Below, one piece after another: positions 61,071-64,000 of a stretch of 64,000 nucleotides of DNA (positions are counted from its first letter, which is position 1; every line of letters begins with the position of its first letter). Under the pieces are notes generated by a model, which had not been told where the DNA came from, ran no database searches, and saw nothing but the letters and a program-made list of their open reading frames with translations. The DNA comes from Geodermatophilus amargosae. GTDB taxonomy: Bacteria; Actinomycetota; Actinomycetes; Mycobacteriales; Geodermatophilaceae. The position numbers and the translations under genes are program-made. The stretch lies in assembly GCF_900116515.1 (NCBI RefSeq), contig NZ_FPBA01000001.1, forward strand, positions 434,001 through 498,000, given 5' to 3'.

Positions 61071-61691
61071 ATGGCGGTGGGACCGGCGTTCGACGACGTC
61101 CTCGCGGCGGCCCGGGCGGGTGCCGCGTGGGCCTTCGAGGTGCTCTACCGGGACCTGTCCCCGGTGATCACCGGGTACCTGCGCCTGCACGGCGCCCCGG
61201 ACCCCGACGACCTGGCCAGCGAGACGTTCCTCGCGGTCTTCCGCGGGCTGCCCGGGTTCACCGGCGACGAGGCGGGGCTGCGGTCGTGGGTGTTCACCAT
61301 CGCCCACCGGCGGCTGGTCGACGACCTGCGGCGGCGCAGCCGGCGGCCCCAGCTGGCCGACGGCGGCGGGGAGATGCTCCCCGAGGTCGCCGGCGGCGAC
61401 GTGGAGGACGACGTCCTGACCCGGCTGGGCGCCGAGGCGGTGCACCGGCTGTGTGCCGGGCTGCCGGAGGACCAGCGCTCGGTCCTGCTGCTGCGTGTGC
61501 TGGCCGACCTCACCGTGGAGCAGGTGGCGGGCGTGATGAGCCGCTCGGTGGGCTCGATCAAGGCGCTGCAGCGGCGCGGGCTGCACCGGTTGCGCGAGCA
61601 ACTGGAGCCCGCGGGGACCACCCCGACGGGGGAGACGACGACGGGCCGCGCACCCCTGCGGGCCCGCCCGGCGATGACGGGGGCGAGATGA
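61071..61691 (+). CDS. ECF-type RNA polymerase sigma factor
   Basis: 206 aa. Region 2 runs from FEVLYRDLSPVITGYLR through DPDDLASETFLAVFRGL to LRSWVFTIAHRRLVDDLRRRSRR, and region 4 includes LPEDQRSVLLLRVLADLTVEQVAGVMSRSVGSIKALQRRGLHRLR. ATG 61071 has GGAGG five nt upstream; an in-frame GTG at 60999 would add 24 low-complexity residues. It is coupled by ATGA to the following membrane protein, the usual place of an anti-sigma factor. Its trigger is unknown. Confidence 0.92.
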   Translation: MAVGPAFDDVLAAARAGAAWAFEVLYRDLSPVITGYLRLHGAPDPDDLASETFLAVFRGLPGFTGDEAGLRSWVFTIAHRRLVDDLRRRSRRPQLADGGGEMLPEVAGGDVEDDVLTRLGAEAVHRLCAGLPEDQRSVLLLRVLADLTVEQVAGVMSRSVGSIKALQRRGLHRLREQLEPAGTTPTGETTTGRAPLRARPAMTGAR

Positions 61692-62710
61692 CCACGCCAG
61701 CCGATGCCCGGTCCGCCGAGGAGGCCCTCGAGGCCTGCCTCGCCGGCCGCCCCGTGCCCGGGGGTGAGCAGTACCTGGCCGCGTTCGCCGACGCGGTCCG
61801 GTCCTCCGCCTCCGCGCCGGGACGGCCGAACGCGGCCCTGGCCGAGCTCCTGGCGACCGGTCCGCTCACCGACCAGTCGGAACCGTCCACGCGGACGACC
61901 GGGCACCCCGCCCGGGCCTCACGGAAGAGACCCCGCATGCTCCTCAGCACCCTGACCGCCAAGCTCGCCGCCGCCGGCATCGCCGCCAAGGCCGCCGCCG
62001 CGACCGGCGCCGTCGCCGTCGCGCTGACGGCCGGCGCCACCGCCGTCGTCCTGCCCGACGACACCCCCTCGATCGCCGAGAGCAGCGACAGCGTCGCCGT
62101 CGACGGCACCGACACCGGCACCGGCACCGAGACCGGCACCGGCACCGGGACCGACACCGAGACCAACATCGACACGGACACCGAGACCGACACCGGCACG
62201 GACACCGGGACCGGCACCGAGACCGGCACAGGCACCGGCAACGGCACCGGCACCGGCGACGACGGCACGGACACCGGCGACGAGGCCACCGGGACCGAGG
62301 ACGAGGACGGGGACGGGGACGGCAGCGAGGAGGACCCGCTCGCCGGCCTCGACGAGGGGCAGCCCTTCGGTCACCTCGTGCACGCCCTCAAGCGGGCGGC
62401 CGAGACGACCGGCTCCGGGATCGGTCAGCAGGTCAGTGCCATGGCGCACGCGCGCAACGAGGCCCGTCAGGTGACCCGCCAGGGCGTCACGCCTCCGGTG
62501 GTCGAGGAGCCCCCGGCCGAGGAGCCGGTGGTCGAGGAGCCCGCGACGCCGGCGCCGGTCGTCGAGGAGCCCGTCGTCGAGGAGCCGGCCCCCGCGCCGG
62601 CCGCCACGAGCAGCACCGGCGGCAACGGCGGTCAGGGCAACGGCCACGGGAACGGGAACGGCGGCCAGGGCAACGGCGGCGGCAACGGCAACGGCAACGG
62701 CCGGAAGTGA
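61688..62710 (+). CDS. Putative anti-sigma-like membrane protein with Thr/Gly/Asp repeat
   Basis: 340 aa. The N-terminal 85 residues are short helical sequence (SAEEALEACLAGRPVPGGEQYLAAFADAVR); no HxxxCxxC zinc anti-sigma motif is present. One membrane segment lies at about 93-122, then about 60 residues of TG/TD/TE dipeptides, an acidic stretch, a helical piece (PFGHLVHALKRAAETTG), Glu-Pro-Val repeats and a Gly/Asn-rich tail. Topology suggests a cytoplasmic N-terminus and an extracytoplasmic, unstructured wall-spanning C-terminus. It overlaps the sigma gene (ATGA). Regulation of the sigma factor is inferred from position. Confidence 0.75.
   Translation: MTTPADARSAEEALEACLAGRPVPGGEQYLAAFADAVRSSASAPGRPNAALAELLATGPLTDQSEPSTRTTGHPARASRKRPRMLLSTLTAKLAAAGIAAKAAAATGAVAVALTAGATAVVLPDDTPSIAESSDSVAVDGTDTGTGTETGTGTGTDTETNIDTDTETDTGTDTGTGTETGTGTGNGTGTGDDGTDTGDEATGTEDEDGDGDGSEEDPLAGLDEGQPFGHLVHALKRAAETTGSGIGQQVSAMAHARNEARQVTRQGVTPPVVEEPPAEEPVVEEPATPAPVVEEPVVEEPAPAPAATSSTGGNGGQGNGHGNGNGGQGNGGGNGNGNGRK
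62107..62285 (+). repeat. Hexanucleotide-like repeat coding Thr/Gly/Asp/Glu
   Basis: Imperfect copies of ACCGGC, ACCGAG and ACCGAC alternate over about 180 nt within the gene above, encoding TG, TE and TD pairs. Such a tract can change length by slippage without frameshift when units are six nt. Confidence 0.8.
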
Positions 62711-62714
62711 CCCG

Positions 62715-62750
62715 CGGCGGGGCTGCGCTCAGGTGAGCGCGGCCCCGCCG
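62715..62750. terminator. Hairpin between convergent genes
   Basis: CGGCGGGGCTGCGCTCA-type left arm pairs with TGAGCGCGGCCCCGCCG around a 2-nt loop (one G-T). It spans the stop codon of the UbiA-like gene and lies just after the stop of the 61688 gene. Confidence 0.65.
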
Positions 62751-63583
62751 GCCAGCAGCAGCACCACGTCGAGGACGGTCAGCAGCATCACCGCCGGGAA
62801 CGCCAGCCGGCGGAAGCGGGCCGTCCCCGCCAGGGCGGCGATCGCCACCGCGGGCACCGCCAGCACCAGCCCGGCCCAGCCCCACCACGCGGGCTGGCCG
62901 GCCGGGCCGAGCACGAGCACCAGCGACGCCGTCCCGAGCAGCACCGCCCCCACGGCCGCCGAGACGCGCGGGCCCAGCCGGTGCGGCAGCCCGCGCACCC
63001 CGGTGGCGAGGTCGTCGGCGATGTCGGGGGCGACGTTGGCCAGGTGTGCCGCGGCTCCCAGCGCCGCGCCGGCGGCCGGCAGCCACCACGGCGCGGCCGG
63101 CACACCGGGCGCCGCGGCCACCACCCCGGCCGGCAGCGCGCCGAACCCGGTGACGTAGGGCAGCCCCGAGGCCGCCGTGCGCTTGAGCCCCGCGTTGTAG
63201 GCCCACCCGCTGGCCACCAGGACCAGCAGCAGCAGACCGGGCACCCACCCGAGCAGCAGCGACAGGACGACGGCTGCCGCGGCCGAGGCGAGGGCCGCCG
63301 AGCGCAGCACCGCGGGGTCGACGGCGCCCTGCACGACCGGCTTGTCGGCCCGCGCGACGGCGCGGTCGCGGTCGGCGTCGAGCCAGTCGTTGCTCCACCC
63401 GATGGACGCCTGACCTGCGAGGACGGCCAGCCCCACGAGGACCACGCGCCCCGGCGACACCTGCGCGGTCACCGCCAGCAGGGTGGCGACGAGGGTGACC
63501 GCGACCGCCGGCGGCGCGTGCGTGGCCAGGACGAGCGCCCGGACCGACGGCCTCCGGGAGGCCCGCGCACGCACACCGACCAC
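62729..63583 (-). CDS. UbiA-family prenyltransferase-like membrane protein (SCO6045-type)
   Basis: 284 aa with about eight to nine helices. Asp-rich motif 1 is NDWLDADRDRAVARADKPV (about 65-83) and motif 2 is NVAPDIADDLATGVRG, both in the right loops for UbiA enzymes. GWAYNAGLKRT between them is also typical. The acceptor is unknown; menaquinone or other isoprenoid transfer are possible. GTG 63583 is divergent from carD across a 121-nt spacer. It is a second UbiA paralog in this window, clearly different from the DPPR synthase. Confidence 0.85.
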   Translation of the reverse strand: MVGVRARASRRPSVRALVLATHAPPAVAVTLVATLLAVTAQVSPGRVVLVGLAVLAGQASIGWSNDWLDADRDRAVARADKPVVQGAVDPAVLRSAALASAAAAVVLSLLLGWVPGLLLLVLVASGWAYNAGLKRTAASGLPYVTGFGALPAGVVAAAPGVPAAPWWLPAAGAALGAAAHLANVAPDIADDLATGVRGLPHRLGPRVSAAVGAVLLGTASLVLVLGPAGQPAWWGWAGLVLAVPAVAIAALAGTARFRRLAFPAVMLLTVLDVVLLLAGGAALT

Positions 63584-63671
63584 GCCCTGTCAACCCCTCC
63601 CCGAGAGTTCATCAGGCCTCTGACCTGCGGATATCCATCGGCCTGCCGTTCCGGCCGTCAGTCTGCCGTGC

Positions 63672-63677
63672 TAACCT
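63672..63677 (+). promoter_or_regulatory. -10 element (TAACCT) for carD
   Basis: TAACCT lies about 27 nt before ATG 63705, with an AAAGGGG ribosome site between them. Confidence 0.5.
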
Positions 63678-63704
63678 TGGGGCAGCGAAAGGGGTCTAAC
63701 ACAC

Positions 63705-64000
63705 ATGGGCTTCACTGTCGGCGAGACCGTCGTCTACCCGCACCACGGTGCCGCTCTGATCGAGGCGATCGAGACGCGGGTCATCAAGGGTGAAGAGAGG
63801 GCCTACCTCGTGCTGAAGGTCGCCCAGGGCGACCTGACCGTGCGCGTGCCGGCCGACAACGCAGAGATCGTCGGGGTCCGCGACGTCGTCGGGCAGGACG
63901 GGCTCAACCGCGTGTTCGAGGTCCTGCGGGCCCCGCACACCGAGGAGCCGACCAACTGGTCGCGCCGCTACAAGGCCAACCTCGAGAAGCTGGCCTCGGG
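63705..64000 (+). CDS. carD: RNA polymerase-binding regulator CarD, 3' end outside window
   Basis: The first 98 residues are present. [17 protein letters not shown] starts the RNAP-interaction (Tudor-like) domain, and [18 protein letters not shown] belongs to the start of the DNA-binding domain. Identity to mycobacterial CarD is very high. It stabilises open promoter complexes, especially at rRNA promoters, and is essential in mycobacteria. The gene continues past the window. Confidence 0.96.
   Translation, partial: MGFTVGETVVYPHHGAALIEAIETRVIKGEERAYLVLKVAQGDLTVRVPADNAEIVGVRDVVGQDGLNRVFEVLRAPHTEEPTNWSRRYKANLEKLAS

Noticed and set aside
58620..61601. Single minus-strand frame joining the lipoprotein region to sequence antisense to the photolyase and sigma genes
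   Set aside because: Only the last 234 codons encode a sensible protein with signal peptide and lipobox; the upstream part is the antisense shadow of well-supported genes.

Overview
The window is about 75% G+C DNA with dense, mostly overlapping genes, frequent GTG starts and TANNNT-type -10 elements. Its backbone gene order matches the Mycobacterium tuberculosis segment that runs (in reverse) from topA/holB through ppa, dacB, tilS, hpt, ftsH, fol, pan, coaX, lysS, lsr2, clpC, mutY, disA, radA and lpqE to carD. This points to an actinobacterium. A non-mycobacterial, soil or rock-dwelling family such as Geodermatophilaceae (Blastococcus, Modestobacter, Geodermatophilus) is my best guess, but the family assignment is inference. 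I see no mobile element, phage, CRISPR array or rRNA.

Layout. 1-8.9 kb: 3' part of a DUF1023 alpha/beta hydrolase, topA, two class I methyltransferases, a small regulator/membrane-protein pair, tmk-holB and tRNA-Thr(CGU). 8.9-23.5 kb: an accessory block not part of the conserved backbone. It holds an AraC/VOC pair, then a cell-envelope glycan cluster with all four genes expected for decaprenyl-phosphoryl-arabinose synthesis (PAP2 phosphatase, UbiA-type phosphoribosyltransferase, DprE2, DprE1), three polytopic glycosyltransferases (GT-C type, AftB-like and GT87), a GtrA flippase-like protein, a second PAP2 enzyme and a CDP-alcohol phosphatidyltransferase. 23.6-27.5 kb: a UvrA-like ABC protein, a PilZ protein and a methyltransferase whose 3' end carries a 29-bp tandem duplication.

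27.6-37.5 kb: ppa (minus), then dacB, a DUF2342 metalloprotease, tilS-hpt, ftsH and folE-folP-folB-folK-DUF3180, most joined by 4-nt start/stop overlaps. 37.5-41.4 kb: an osmoprotectant ABC transporter, with proV divergent from two permease genes and a binding protein whose sequence is circularly permuted. 41.4-43.6 kb: a coiled-coil DUF6779 protein, an SDR and a repeat-rich spacer. 43.6-50.8 kb: DUF2520-panC-panD-nadB-nadC-coaX-lysS, feeding pantothenate/CoA, NAD and lysyl-tRNA. 50.9-54.2 kb: lsr2 and clpC.

54.3-64 kb: genome-maintenance genes mutY, disA and radA, an LpqE-position lipoprotein, an FeS-type photolyase, an ECF sigma factor coupled to a low-complexity membrane protein, a UbiA-family prenyltransferase and the start of carD. 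The most notable observations are the permuted glycine-betaine-type binding protein, the complete DPA locus whose DprE1 has Ala where the M. tuberculosis enzyme has the benzothiazinone-reactive Cys, and proV/proW start codons only 3 nt apart on opposite strands.
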